Assembly: GCA_035236585.1 (NCBI GenBank)
Contig: CP141127.1
Location: 49,552,001-49,616,000, forward strand
Direction: 5' to 3'
DNA length: 64,000 nt
DNA from: Warburgia ugandensis
Lineage: Eukaryota > Streptophyta > Magnoliopsida > Canellales > Canellaceae
Part shown: positions 24,407 through 35,467 of the stretch, piece by piece
Position numbering within the stretch: position 1 is the stretch's first letter
How the letters are laid out: each line of letters starts with the position of its first letter
The notes under the pieces: model-generated
Seen by the model: the letters and a program-made list of their open reading frames with translations, nothing else
What the model was told of the DNA's origin: nothing
The model's database searches: none
Position numbers and translations under genes: made by a program

Positions 24407-24677
24407 TGTGTTTTTCAGGTTAAGTCGTTTTGTGAAATTTATAGTTTTGCCCCTGAACTTAAAGGGCCATATCTCGCTCATTTTAACTCCGTTTTGGGTG
24501 ATTTTGGTCTTGTTGGATTCCTTTCTCCGAGATGCATCTAATGGAACCACTTTTAGGACTAAATTCCTGGGTTTAGTTAAGGCAACTAGTGAAATGACCA
24601 AAATGCCCTTTTCTTTAAAATTGAACTTTTCATTGCTAAACTTGGAATTTCAATATTACAAAATTGGATTGATTACA

Positions 24678-24695
24678 TTCTTACCCCCTTAGGGT
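24678..24695 (-). other. Polypurine tract of element D
   Basis: Minus strand reads CCTAAGGGGGTAAGAA before the LTR start TGTAATCAATCC. A purine-rich run ending at the 3' LTR boundary is the plus-strand primer of Ty3/gypsy elements. Confidence 0.8.
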
Positions 24696-24729
24696 AATTT
24701 CGCCCCCGAAATTCTACTATATACAGTCA

Positions 24730-24880
24730 AAAGATCTCGGGGTACTTTTCTCGCATTTCTGACTCCGGTTCCCAAGTTTCTTCTTCCATGTGCTCATTTC
24801 TCCACAAAACTTTGACTAAGGGTATGTCCTTGTTCCGCAGCTTCTTATTCTTACGATCCCGAATCTCAACTAGTCTTGTC
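24730..24880 (-). pseudogene. Chromodomain of element D integrase C-terminus
   Basis: Minus-strand residues include VKVLWRNEHMEEETWEPE, the core of a chromodomain: the aromatic W-x(n)-EETWEPE pattern seen in Tekay/Del chromoviruses. It comes last in the polyprotein, before the polypurine tract. In this family the chromodomain is thought to guide integration to heterochromatin by binding modified histones (family knowledge). It is part of a broken polyprotein. Confidence 0.85.
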
Positions 24881-25990
24881 TCTAATCTGAGATCCTCCAT
24901 CATCCCTATGGGTACCTGGTCGATGACATGAGCGAGGTCAGGCACGTACCTCCTTAGCATAGATACATGGAATATGTTATGCACTTCGGATAGCTGAGGG
25001 GGTAGCGCGATCCTGTAGGCCACTTTTCCCACTTTCTCTAGGATTTCGAAAGGTCCTATGTAACGCAGACTAAGCTTGCCTTTGATACCGAACCTCATAA
25101 CTCCTTTAGTGGGAGATATCTTCAGGAAAACATGCTCTCCTACGTCGAACTCCAATGGTCTCCTCCTTCGATCAGCATAGCTCTTTTGGTGGCTTTGAGC
25201 TGTGAGGAGGCGGCTTCTTATGAGTCTGACCTTCTCGGCACATTGCTCTACCAGCTCGGACTAGAGCACCCTGGATTCTCCAACTTCACTCCAACTGGTG
25301 GGTGATCGACAAGGTCTCCCATAGAGCGCCTCGTATGGAGCCATGCCAATGCTTGAATGAAAGCTATTGTTGTACTCAAACTCGACTAGTGGTAGGTTTT
25401 CATCCCAACTCTACTTCCAATCAAGGGCACAAGTCCGTAACATATCTTCGACTATCTGGATTGTGCGCTCTGACTGTCCATCAGTCTGTGGATGGAAGGC
25501 TGTGCTATAGTTCAAGGAAGATCCTAAAGATTTTTGGATAGACTTCTAGAGTTGCGAAGTGAAGCGGCTATCCCTATCTGAAGTGATACTAAGGGGTATA
25601 CCACGTAGACTTACTATCTCTTTGATGTATAGCTGAGATAGGCTGTCAGTGGATTGGGTATGACGTATGGGAAGGAAATGGGCTGTCTTAGTTAATCTAT
25701 CAACAATCACCCAAATCATGTCATGACCCTTAGAGGTCTTGGGTAGCCCTACGATGAAGTCCATTGTGATATGGTCCCATTTCCATTCGGGTAACTCAAG
25801 GGGTTGTAACAATCCTGCAGGTCTTTGATGTTCAGCCTTTACTTGTTGACATGTTAAACACTTTGCCACAAACTCCCCTATGTCTCTTTTCATACCATCC
25901 CACTAATATTGTTTCTTTAAGTCCTGATACATCTTAGTCCCTCCTGGGTGTATTGTATACTTGGACCGATGAGCCTCTTTTAAAATTTCT
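24881..25990 (-). pseudogene. Integrase region of element D
   Basis: Order on the minus strand: an HHCC zinc-binding part near 25.85-25.99 kb (H-x-HPGG, then [20 protein letters not shown]); a DDE catalytic core ([13 protein letters not shown] with the first Asp, [12 protein letters not shown] with the second, and PQTDGQSERTIQ near 25.46-25.49 kb leading to the Glu); and a GPF/Y module (RYIGPFEILEKVGKVAYRIALPP) near 25.0-25.1 kb that precedes the chromodomain. Integrase joins the LTR ends of the DNA copy to host DNA. The region is a fossil, broken in places, but all domains of a chromoviral integrase can be seen. Confidence 0.88.
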
Positions 25991-25999
25991 TTTCTTAAC

Positions 26000-26640
26000 T
26001 CTTCATTAGCTGGTACCACTAATCTTCCTTGCATGTAAATGCTACCATCTTCCTTTTTTGTAAATCCTAGTTTTCCTATGGAAGCTTGTATATCTGGATC
26101 TCCTTTCTGTTCTTGCTTAACTTTTTCATTAACAGCCGATTTTATTGTTAGACTTGCCATAATGATCTTGTGCTTACTTATGTCTGGTTTCCATGTGATT
26201 ACTTCTTGTAGTAGCTTCCATCTCTTGGTTAATAAACTTGCACACATCCCTTGGGTTTTTTTGCTTAATGCATCAGCTACCACATTAGCTTTTCCAGGGT
26301 GATAATGAATGGAGAAGTCATAGTCTTTTAAGTATTCCATCCATCTTCTTTGTCGCATGTTTAAGTCTTGTTGGGAAAAGATATATTTAAGACTCTTGTG
26401 ATTTGTAAAAACTTCAAACTTTTCCCCATATAAATAATGTCTCCATATTCACAAGGCAAAGACTATGGCTGCTAATTCCAAGTCATGGGTTGGGTAATTG
26501 ACTTCATGCTTCTGGAGTTGTCGAGAAGCATAAGCGAACACCTTCCCATGTTGCATAAGTACGCAGCCTAACCCTTGTTGCGAGGCATCGCTATATATCT
26601 CAAATCCGCCACTTCCTAAAGGTAAGGTAAGGACAGGTGC
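26000..26640 (-). pseudogene. RNase H region of element D
   Basis: Minus-strand motif [17 protein letters not shown], with the first RNase H Asp, followed by [19 protein letters not shown] with the Glu, and further on the IHYHPGKANVVADALSKK motif that closes the Ty3/gypsy RNase H with its last catalytic Asp. It follows directly on the reverse transcriptase, as expected. Part of a broken polyprotein. Confidence 0.87.
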
Positions 26641-27480
26641 GGTAGTCAACCTTCTTTTTAGTTCTTGGAAGCTTTCCTCACATTTATCAGTCCATTCAAA
26701 TCTTGTGTCTTTCCTGGTCAGCTTAGTTAGGGGTAAAGCTATTTGTGAAAAACCTTTGATGAATCTTCTGTAATATCCAGCAAGTCCTAAGAAGCTTCTT
26801 ATTTCTGTGACTGTCTTAGGTCTTTCCCAGTTCTGTACTGTTTCAACCTTAGTAGGGTCAACTGCTATGCCATCTTGAGATATAATGTGTCCTAAGAAAT
26901 TAACCTTTTCCAGCCAAAACTCACACTTACTGAATTTTGCATATAGCTTGTGTGCTCGTAGGGTGCTTAATGTTATCCTTAGATGTTCCATATGGTCTTC
27001 AGGAGTCTCAGAATATATTAAGATATCATCCACAAACACTATGATGAATTTATCTAAGTACTCCTTGAATACCCTATTCATGAGATCCATAAACGCGGCT
27101 GGAGCATTTGTCAAACCAAAGGACATCACTCTGAATTCATAATGTCCATATCGAGTCCTGAAGGCTGTCTTGGGGATATCTTCTTCTCTAACTTGAAGTT
27201 GATGGTACCCTGATCGTAGATCAATCTTAGAGAAGACTCTAGCTGACTGAAGTTGATCAAAAAGATCATCGATTCGGGGAAGAGGGTACTTATTTTTAAT
27301 GGTGACCCTATTCAGCATTCGATAGTCTACGCACAATCTCACCGAGCCATCCTTTTTCTTAACAAAAAGGACTGGAGCTCCCTACGGAGACACACTAGGT
27401 CGTATGAACCCTTTGTCAAGTAGTTCCTGTAACTGTGTCTTTAGTTCCCTTAGTTCTGTAGGAGCCATTCGGTAAGGAGC
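26641..27480 (-). pseudogene. Reverse transcriptase region of element D
   Basis: Minus strand shows the conserved blocks in order: [72 protein letters not shown], the FVDD catalytic box at 27025-27036, LGHIIS and [17 protein letters not shown]. This is a standard Ty3/gypsy chromoviral reverse transcriptase. The long frame around the catalytic box is open, although the polyprotein as a whole is broken. It makes DNA from the element RNA inside virus-like particles. Confidence 0.93.
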
Positions 27481-27599
27481 TTTGGAAATGGGGGAAGTAC
27501 CGGGTATAAGGTCAATGATGAACTCAATTTCCCTTGCTGGAGGTAGACCTGGTAAGTCCTCAGGGAATACATCAGGGAATTCTCGAACAACCTCGACAT

Positions 27600-28065
27600 T
27601 CTCAAGCTTTGGTTGGGGATTCTTGACGGATTCTATCTTGGCTAAGAAGAAGGGGCATCCTTGAGCAATGTGTTTAACTGCTTTCATGGCAGAGATAACA
27701 CACGCTCCAGAATAATCCTTTCTTCCTTGGAGGGTGAAAGTGTCTCTATTAGGTAGGGTAAAAGTGACACGCTTCTGACGACAATCAACAAAGGCTTGAT
27801 AAAAGGCTAGCCAGTCCATACCTAGGATGATATCAAAGTCATTCATATCTAAGTGGACAAGGTTGGCATGTAACAAATGGTCCTTAATCAATATGGGGAC
27901 ATCCTGGAGATAAGAATAAGTGGGGAGTGCCTGGCCTATAGGAGTCATGACTTCTAGAGTGAAGTCTAGGTCCTGTGGTATAATGTCTAAGGATGATGCA
28001 AATTCCCGGGATATGAAAGAATGAGTGGAGCCTGTATCAAATAGAACTTTTGCAGGTGTATCATA
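27600..28065 (-). pseudogene. Aspartic protease region of element D
   Basis: Minus strand shows LFDTGSTHSFIS with the DTG catalytic triad, then YLQDVPILIKDHLLHANLV and DFDIILGMDWLAFYQAFVDC, the pattern of a retropepsin with the ILGMDWL box typical of plant Ty3/gypsy elements. It lies between gag and reverse transcriptase, and in the family it cuts the polyprotein. Fossil, part of a broken reading frame. Confidence 0.88.
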
Positions 28066-28069
28066 GATT

Positions 28070-29129
28070 AAAGAATACCTTCAACGACTGCGTTTGATGC
28101 TTGGGCTTGACTGGAAGTCAGGGCAAAGACATGTCCTTGGCTTTTTGGAACTTGATCTTCTTTACGCTCTTGCACTTTCCTTTTTGGACAGTTGCTAGAA
28201 AAATGTCCTAATTCTCCACAACTATAGCAAGTGATGTTGGAAGTGGGACATGGTTTTCCTGGATGGTTTCTGTTACACCTAGGGCATACCTTCCACTCTG
28301 GTCTTCTTCCTTTGTTTTCAAACGGCTTCTTGAAAGGTGGCCTGGGTCCAGATGACTGAAATGGTCTCTTTCCTTTATTTCTCATGGTGTTGATGTTCTT
28401 AGTTTCTCTTATTGCCTGGTTCCTTTGATAATCTTTTTCATATAGGGAGGCCATCTCTATGGCTTTGGCTACTGTGGAAGGTTGGAAACCTAGAACTCTG
28501 TTCCTGAGTCCTGGGTTAAGCCCATCTACAAATCTTTCTGCCGCATCTTCCTCATCAGCATAAGCATGTGGTGCAAATCTTCGGAGGTTGATGAATCTAC
28601 TTTCATACTGTTGGACAGTCATATTTCCTTGTTCTAAGTCCATAAATTCCTTTTCCTTCTGTTTTCTTATGTGTTTAGGATAATATTTGTCATTGAAGAC
28701 CTTTTTAAACTCTTCCCATCCTATTGTTTCTTGCTTATCAAAATAAGTTCTTTCTGCTGTTTCCCACCAAAAGGTAGCCTCTCCCCTAAACACAAATGTG
28801 GCCATGGGTACTTTTCTTTCTTCAGCTATGTTCATGGCTTTAAATATCTTTTCAATATCAATTAACCATTTTTCAGCTGTAGATGCTTCATCTTCTCCTG
28901 TGAATGAGGGAGCTAGTTTCTGAAACCTTTCTAACTGAACCTCAGTCCTGTCTATTGTTTTATTAGGGGAAGGATCTCGGGGGGTAGGAGTTTAGCTATG
29001 ACTATTCATGTATTGTCCCATGTTCTGTAAGAATTGCTGAAATAACTCAGCCATCCCGTTGCCCGACCCAGTGGAGTCCACTGGTGGGGCTTCAGGTCTT
29101 GGAGCCTTGCTTCCCTTCTTTCTAGGCAT
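28070..29129 (-). pseudogene. Gag region of element D with CCHC zinc knuckle
   Basis: The start is probably the ATG at 29127-29129 (MPRKKGSKAPRPEAPP), about 130 bases after the primer site. The capsid-like core has ATFVFRGEATFWWETAERTY, YYPKHIRKQKEKEFMDLEQG, MTVQQYESRFINLRRFAPHA and AAERFVDGLNPGLRNRVLGF, the retrotransposon-gag pattern of Tekay elements. The basic tail ends in a CCHC knuckle, CYSCGELGHFSSNCP, near 28.2 kb that would bind the RNA. A second cysteine pair (CPRCNRNHPGKPC) lies just before it. Fossil; part of a broken frame. Confidence 0.9.
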
Positions 29130-29255
29130 CTGTAATCACAAGGCAATTCACCAAATCTTAGTTTGTGTTATCCTATTACCCCTTTCTCTTTCATTGATGA
29201 AACTTGATTATAAGTTATTCTCCTCATAACTGGGCTGTGAGTAACATTAAACCGT

Positions 29256-29267
29256 GCTTTGATACCA
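29256..29267 (-). other. Primer binding site of element D, initiator-Met type
   Basis: Minus strand reads TGGTATCAAAGC two bases after the 5' LTR end; the initiator-Met tRNA site is TGGTATCAGAGC, so 11 of 12 bases match. This is the usual primer of Tekay-type chromoviruses. Confidence 0.9.
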
Positions 29268-29698
29268 ACTGTCACGACCCGGGTTTTTATATGATGCAAT
29301 GTTGATAAAAAGGCGAGATCTCTTGTTTTATAAATATAAAATGTGTGAAATTCTTTTTCATTTGGAAAACAACCTTTCATAAAAACCCCGAGTGTGAAAA
29401 CACATTCTCAATCTATTTAGTCATGGCAAAGTTTTAAATCAATAATGTTCCCAAGAAAGTGTTAGTCACAGCCCAGCTATTAGAGAGTGACTACAATCAA
29501 GTAACATTGAAAGATAAGATAGGGGTTTACTTACTTGTGCTTGGCCTGTGTCTTCTAGTACAAATGTCCCTTGCCCTTAGGTATTTACTTTGTATCTGAA
29601 AAATGTTGAGGATTGGGTGAGTATATAATATACTCAGTAGGGCCTATCACTACTAGTTTTATAAATGCATGAGATGTTTTCAAATCATGTGCTCATTC

Positions 29699-29822
29699 AT
29701 TCAAAACATGCGTATGTTTGAATACTCGAGATCAATATTAGTATAAGAATCCATAATCAATTTCAAAATATGCGTATGTTTGAATACTCGAGTTCGATAT
29801 CAGTATAAGAATCCATAATCAA
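29699..29822. repeat. 61-base tandem duplication in D LTR (right copy)
   Basis: Same two-unit duplication as in the left LTR; it was present before the element inserted. Confidence 0.8.
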
Positions 29823-31137
29823 CTGAAATTCTCATAACTTAAAAGATCACATAATTCCAAAAGTGAAAGTGTCATATATCTGATGACATCATGATATGCA
29901 ATAGATGCCTCATGGAGTCCAACTCATGGACCCCTAGTATGGTATGGTCGACCAACCTCATATCATGCTACATGAAATGCACATCAAACCATAGGGTCCA
30001 CTATGCCCACGGCCTCCTCGCCGTGTGGTCCCCGGGTACCTGAGGACACTTGGTCATAGCCTCCACGGGGCCTATGACACGTCTTTGTTGTAAATCATGC
30101 AATTCATGAAATCAGTTGCAAAACATGCATGAAATGCATAAAATCTGCTCACGCTAGTATTGCATTCAAAGTCATAACCCTGCCTAGAAGCCTAACAGCC
30201 TAGAAGCCTTGTCAGCTCTCTCTGGCCCGCCCTCATCAGCCCGCCCTCATCGGTCAAGGCTACACTTATCATGCAACCTATGCATGTAGCACATGTCTTG
30301 GCAATACATGCACAATGTATCTTTCAAAACCTGTCCTCTTTGGGTCCCTCACAACTGCCTGGCCCTCGGCACTCTAGCCTCTTTTGGCAACCCTCAAGGA
30401 CATGCAATCTTTGCAAGTACTTAAATCATGCAATGTATGCACTTGTTTACAAAACATATATGTGCACAATGTATATGCAGTCATTTCAAAACATGGCTAT
30501 GTACAAAGCATTTAACATGCATGCTGAATTAATACATGCAAATCACATACAAATCAAGTTATATATCTAAAACATGTGTTCTCAAATAACAATAGTTCTT
30601 TTAAAAGAATCTAATAGTGATAGAGCACCTACCTGACTAGGTCGCGTTAACCCTCTTGTCCTCGTACGCTCCTGAACATGGTTTGGGGACTCAAGGTTAG
30701 TTTAACCTATCTTTGATGGGTTTAGAGCATTTGGGTCTTATTACTTAGGCATTAGGGGTCCATCCCTATGCCTATGGGTGTCCTAAGGTCCTAATTGGGC
30801 CTTGGTATTCTCAGTTTTCCAAAGTTCTAGTGGTCACGCGCCACCATCCTATTCTAAGGGTCATGACCTACTTTGATTGGGCTTTGATTAGGGATTTTAT
30901 GGTTTGGATGTGTCCGCATCGTCGATACAGACACAACACCTTTTGCGGCGCCTCAATCGGAGCTCTAGATCTCAAGTTATAAGCGTTTTAACATTATATG
31001 TACATATAGTCTTAAAGACAAAAAAAAAGAGGAATGCTAGGGCACTGCGCGTCTGCGACGTGCGCCCAGCATCCTTAAGAAACCAAAAAAACGACGCATG
31101 CTAGCGCGCTGCGCGTCTGCGGCGCACGCCTCAGCGG

Positions 31138-31155
31138 GCGCGTCTGCAGACGCGC
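31138..31155. other. 18-base perfect palindrome in D 5' LTR
   Basis: GCGCGTCTGCAGACGCGC, in a CpG-rich block about 400 bases downstream of the TATA box on the minus strand. Function unknown. Confidence 0.65.
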
Positions 31156-31564
31156 GCTACAACGCCGCTTGTCGTCCCTTTAGCGGGCATGTCCCTGGAC
31201 GCGCCCATTTGGTTTTTCAAACGGCGTTGACCTGCGTCGACGTGGGACGGTCCTATTGGATCGTCCCGCTTCTTAGTGACCTGGGTCGTCCTCAGGTCAC
31301 CATGGTTCGACCCTGCCGAACCAGTGCGGCCTGGGGATGTCCCAGGGGTCTTTGTGGCTCTCCTGGAGGCCTATTCTCCATGGTTTTTCATGGAAAAACC
31401 TAGGGAAACTGAGCCTAGGACTATGGGTGAGATGGGTTTGGGGAGTTTTGGAGCATACCTGCTTCGTGGGTGGTTTTCTCTCTACGTTTTCCCCCCTTGG
31501 TCACTGCTTCATGACTGGTTTTCTCCAAGGCTTTTGGGCTGCCATTGGAGGCACCCAAGAGCTC

Positions 31565-31572
31565 TATTTATA
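31565..31572 (-). promoter_or_regulatory. TATA box of D 5' LTR
   Basis: Minus strand reads CTCTATAAATAGAGC; TATAAATA is a strong plant core promoter match. Transcription would start about 30 bases further on (near 31535), which would put the U3/R boundary there. The solo D LTR has TATAAAAA at the matching place. Confidence 0.65.
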
Positions 31573-31702
31573 GAGCTTTTACAAAGGGTTCTGGAGGGGT
31601 TCTAACCGCCTTTGAATGGCAGTGGGGAACCCTCTAGAATGGCGGTGGTTTCTTCTTGAAACACCGCCGTTCCAGAAACCTCTAGGAGGTTGAAGACGAC
31701 GG

Positions 31703-31726
31703 GGTGCCCGTATCAAAACGGGCACC
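31703..31726 (-). promoter_or_regulatory. LTR dyad motif, D right copy
   Basis: GGTGCCCG and CGGGCACC arms around TATCAAAA, an 8-base perfect inverted repeat about 130 bases upstream of the TATA box on the minus strand. Confidence 0.6.
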
Positions 31727-31998
31727 TATGTTTTTCAGGTTAAGTCGTTTTGTGAAATTTACAATTTTGCCCCTGAACTTCAAAGGGCCATATCTCGCTC
31801 ATTTTAACTCCGTTTTGGGTGATTTTGGTCTTGTTGGATTCCTTTTTCCAAGATGCATCTAATGGAACCACTTTTAGGACTAAATTCCTGGGTTTAGTTA
31901 AGGCAACTAGTGAAATGACCAAAATGCCCTTTTCTTTAAAATTGAACTTTTCATTGCTAAACTTGGAATTTCAATATTACAAAATTGGAGTCATTACA

Positions 31999-32055
31999 TT
32001 CTTACCCCCACTTCCATTTTTAAGGGTGATGTAGCACAGTGCTGGCCAACTACTA
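31999..32055 (+). pseudogene. Short gag-like tail of the A element
   Basis: 57 bases between the D 5' LTR and LTR E. One plus-strand frame reads IFKGDVAQCWPTT, which resembles the FRGEATFWW step of gag and suits a continuation of the A gag on the other side of D. Too short for certainty. Its first 11 bases (TTCTTACCCCC) equal the start of D's polypurine tract region. Confidence 0.45.
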
Positions 32056-35016
32056 TGTAACACCCCTAACTTTTGTAATGAAATTGAGAATTTCAAGGAA
32101 AATTAGGCTGAAATATTAGGGTTATTAAAAATGCACTTCTCATAGAATTACAATCAAAGGATAAGACATGTAAAATTGAAAACATACTCAACGAATGCTT
32201 TAGAATGACTGTAAGCACAACAAATTCTGAATTCGGATGAAAAATCCTTAGTTTTCTACATTTTTATGAACAAAAGGGTAAAATGGTAATTTTACTCATA
32301 ACTAAGACCTAATACATAAAAATTTGGAATGAACTTAGAAATATGAATCCAATGCCATTAAGTACACTCAATTCTAAGTCCATGGGAATAAACACTATTT
32401 TTCTCCATTTTTGGAATTAAAAGGGCAAAATGGTCTTTTCACATCTGTGGGGCCCACAAGGGACCCACAAAGGAATCCAATGGCCAGAAAATGTGTAATC
32501 ATGAGTCAAGCCACTACCACCTACTAGTGGAGAAGGAGGTGGTAGTGGGAATCCAATGAACATTGAAAAATAAAAAGAAATAAAGCATAATAATTACACA
32601 TAATCATGAAAAACACCCAAAATGCTGATAAATAACTCAGGAATAAAATTTCCCAAAAATGTTCATAAAATTTCCCACAAAATTCCCTAGTCTCCACAAA
32701 AATTTTAATTCAAAACTCCTCCACCTTGTCTCTCTTTTCTTCCTCCTTTTCCCTTCTTTATTTCCTTCTATTAACGCATCCACGACGCACCCGAGAGAAT
32801 ATACCCCTTGATCCATTGGGCACATATGTAGATGCATCGTCCCTGACAAGCAGGGTTTTCACCTTGCTATGGATTTTCAATTATATTTTCACTTTGGACC
32901 ATTGAAACCTTAATCCACTCCATCAAAAAGGTTCAACACATCCAAATACACAAAAGCCCTATACTTTTGCAGCGATCAATGCAATATTCACCAACCAAAT
33001 CATCCAAAAATGATAGCTCCTGTAACTTATAATTAGGTATAGATTTTCTTATTTTTCGGCCAAGTTTCCAGACTCTGAACACTCTTGGTTGGTGCATCTC
33101 CCTCTCCTCTTTCTATTCCAATACTTAAGTAGTGTTTTTCGGCCTCCATGAGATCTCCCCGACCGTTGATCCTTCGGCGATGATGGATCTAGCAACAGGG
33201 TTGAGATCCACCATCTTGGACGTCTCACATGAAATCTCTAAGCTGTTGGATGGATTCTTGGGACCCCAAAACCCTAGGAGATGAAATTTGAGCCATTGGA
33301 TGTCAAGGATGGAGGAGATCCGGCTGTGGGTGATCTGATGGTCCAGATCTGGATCATCTCACCCATAGCCGGTCACCTCCGCTTGACCACCTTGAATAGG
33401 TGGTAACGGGCATGGGCCACTGGTCATCCCCACACTTGTAAGCCCAGAATTGATCTAGGCCATCCAATTTTGAATTAAAACTTTAATTTTTCAATTAAGA
33501 CGTCAATATAGCTCTGATTTTAGATCTGAAACTTTTTGTAAATTCCTTATCACTTTTGTAAGCTACTAAACTCATGAAATGTATGTTTTAAATTGTATTT
33601 ATTTGAGATTATAACAAAAATCTATAGTAACAACCTTGGATCATGATCAAGATGATCACAAAATTGAAATATGAATCGATGGATGGGTTTAGAGGATCCC
33701 AAAACCTTAAGGATAATGATTACATTAAAATTTTTAGGTTTCTAGATCAAGTAAATCAACAGAAATAGTAAGATTAAAATTCAGCCTTTAAAATGGGTTA
33801 AAATCTTAAAATCCCAATTCTGCGAAATTGAGATCAGAAAGTTGGGTTGGAATCCTTTTGATGAGTAAACCTACTGAACTTGGAAAATTTATGTTTTGAT
33901 GCATGTAAAATTCTGTTAATAAAGAAAACTATCACTAATTCTTATGATTAGTGAAATTTGGAATGATCAAACTACATAATTCTGATCCATTGATGATTTA
34001 TTATTTTAAAAATGGAATCAATGGTTATAAGTGACTGATCTATGTTTAATTAAGAGATCTAGGTATACTTTCCTATAGGTTAGAAGGAATATGAGGCTAC
34101 GTTTCTAAGGAATTGTTTTGGCTTCTTTATTCATATGCATGCAATTTTGGGTAATACATATAATTACATAATTATGATAAATAAATCTATGCATTTACCA
34201 AAAAATAGGGTCTTTTTATTTTATTTACTATGTATGTTTAAGGGTAAAAGAGGAGAATGGAATGAGGCATTTAGGAATCAAGTTAGCTTAATTAAAAAAT
34301 GTGGATGTTTCCAAGGAAGAAGGGGAAATTCAAAAGTCACATTAAATGGACCTTAAGCAATTTTTCCAAAAGAAAATAGAAAATTAAAAGATAAATTGGA
34401 TTTAAATTGAGGAATTGGATAGGCCACTATTATGTAAAGACCTTAGCATAAATATCATCCCAAACCATTGGTGAAATTCCAATTAATTAGTTAGGAATTT
34501 AAAAATGAGTATAATACTATCCAAGAGCTGGAGCCGTTGACACTGAGTGAATCACCACTAGTGGGATGGTGAGCCATGAGATTTGGATTCTTCCATGAGC
34601 CGTGAGTTTTGATTTTATCGATGTTTAGGCAAGCACACTCTATGAGTGGCTATAAGTCCTAATGGATGCAGATTTATCAATGCTTAGGCAAGTGCTCTAC
34701 GAGCAATTGTAAGTCCTTATGGATATGGATTTCATCGATGTTTTGGAAAGTACTCTAGGAGTGTCCTAAGTCCTAGATCACTTGGCAAATGAATGAAGTC
34801 AGTGTGTTGTAAATCCTAGAGACCCTATGCTATGAGGTGCAGTTGGTCACTGACCTTTGAGATGATATTGACACTAGTCCTATGATGGAGATGGCGGGCA
34901 GTAGGAGTTCCTTCTCATGGGTAAGTGCTCTGAGGTAGCCAGGTGGTCCCCATGAGGTCTGATGAGTCACCAGTCAATGATAGTAGGGTCCTACGAGCAT
35001 AGGTGTCTATGTCACA
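32056..35016 (+). mobile_element. LTR of family E, plus strand
   Basis: Starts TGTAACACCCCTAAC and ends CTATGTCACA. The first half carries AT-rich start sequence, a GAATTCGGATGAAAA phrase like that of other LTR starts here, and a GC-richer middle (33050-33450). The last 500 bases (34520-35010) are the same array module as in A and C LTRs. No target duplication is evident (TACTA to the left, GAAAA to the right), so the right boundary is less certain. No coding sequence. Confidence 0.5.
34520..35010 (+). repeat. Array module in LTR E
   Basis: Plus-orientation units of about 60 bases (TATCGATGTTTAGGCAAGC, AGTCCTAATGGATG, TTATCAATGCTTAGG), followed by the GAGGTGCAGTTGGTCACTGACC block. No 31-base array is present. 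Confidence 0.6.
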
Positions 35017-35467
35017 GAAAAAAAAAATCATTGGCTTATCAAATTATCTATTGAGTGTGAAAAGATTCAATAAAAGATAGAAACAAATTGACTTCTATTT
35101 TACGAAGCAATACATGGAGTAACTCCCTATAGAGCAGTAAAGGCAAGATGTCGAGGCAAAAAAAGGAAAAGAAAGATGAAACATAAATCATAGATCAATT
35201 AGGCCCTCTCAAGGGCATGCTTAAGAATAAGAAAGATGAATCTTATGGAAATACCTTGGAATAAGGTTTGATCCTATTCATGGAGATTCCTTAAATAACC
35301 AATTCCAAAATCAAAAGTTTGAAACCATTAGGACTTTACTTCTGTCCCTTTTTCTTATCTAGGTTAGAACTTTTACTCTCAAGAGATTGTTGTCCATGAA
35401 AATGGGTCTTCCTTCATGGTCATCCTCTTCCTCTCACTGGTTCACTCCCCCTTTATATACCAAAACC
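35017..35467 (-). other. 450-base stretch between LTR E and an A LTR, probable leader
   Basis: AT- and purine-rich sequence with no reading frame. On the minus strand it follows the end of an A LTR; at 35451-35463 TTTTGGTATATAAAG is a weak match to the initiator-Met primer site. It is probably a decayed leader of a minus-strand A element. Nothing else is recognised. Confidence 0.35.

Larger units (their letters stand above)
22011..24677 (-). mobile_element. 3' LTR of element D
   Basis: 2.67 kb, plus-strand ends TGTCACGACCCGGG and ATTACA, giving TG...CA termini on the minus strand. It is nearly identical to 29270-31998. It contains a 61-base tandem duplication (22440-22563), short GCCTAGAAGCC repeats near 22925-22970, a CpG-rich block (23790-24110) with hairpin potential, and the dyad motif at 24383-24406. 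The 99-residue plus-strand ORF inside it is present in both LTRs and is not a gene. Confidence 0.92.
22011..31998 (-). mobile_element. Ty3/gypsy Tekay-type chromovirus D, near-complete but broken
   Basis: A 10.0 kb minus-strand element: 5' LTR 29270-31998, primer site 29256-29267, gag, protease, reverse transcriptase, RNase H, integrase, chromodomain, polypurine tract, and 3' LTR 22011-24677. All expected domains are present in the Ty3/gypsy order, and the C-terminal chromodomain after integrase places it among chromoviruses, most like Tekay/Del. The coding region is split into about six main open pieces, so it is a fossil with roughly five or more breaks. The LTRs differ at about 60-70 positions in about 2.6 kb by my eye count (2-3 percent); with plant rates near 1e-8 per site per year that is of the order of one million years, older in a slow-evolving tree. 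It lies in the gag of an A element; a clean 5-bp target duplication is not visible. Confidence 0.9.
29270..31998 (-). mobile_element. 5' LTR of element D
   Basis: 2.73 kb, plus-strand ends TGTCACGACCC and TCATTACA. It carries a TATA box on the minus strand at 31565-31572, the dyad motif at 31703-31726, a CpG-rich block at 31040-31340 with an 18-base palindrome, and the 61-base duplication at 29699-29822. It differs from the left LTR in about 2-3 percent of positions and slightly in length. Plus-strand short ORFs inside are not genes. Confidence 0.92.
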
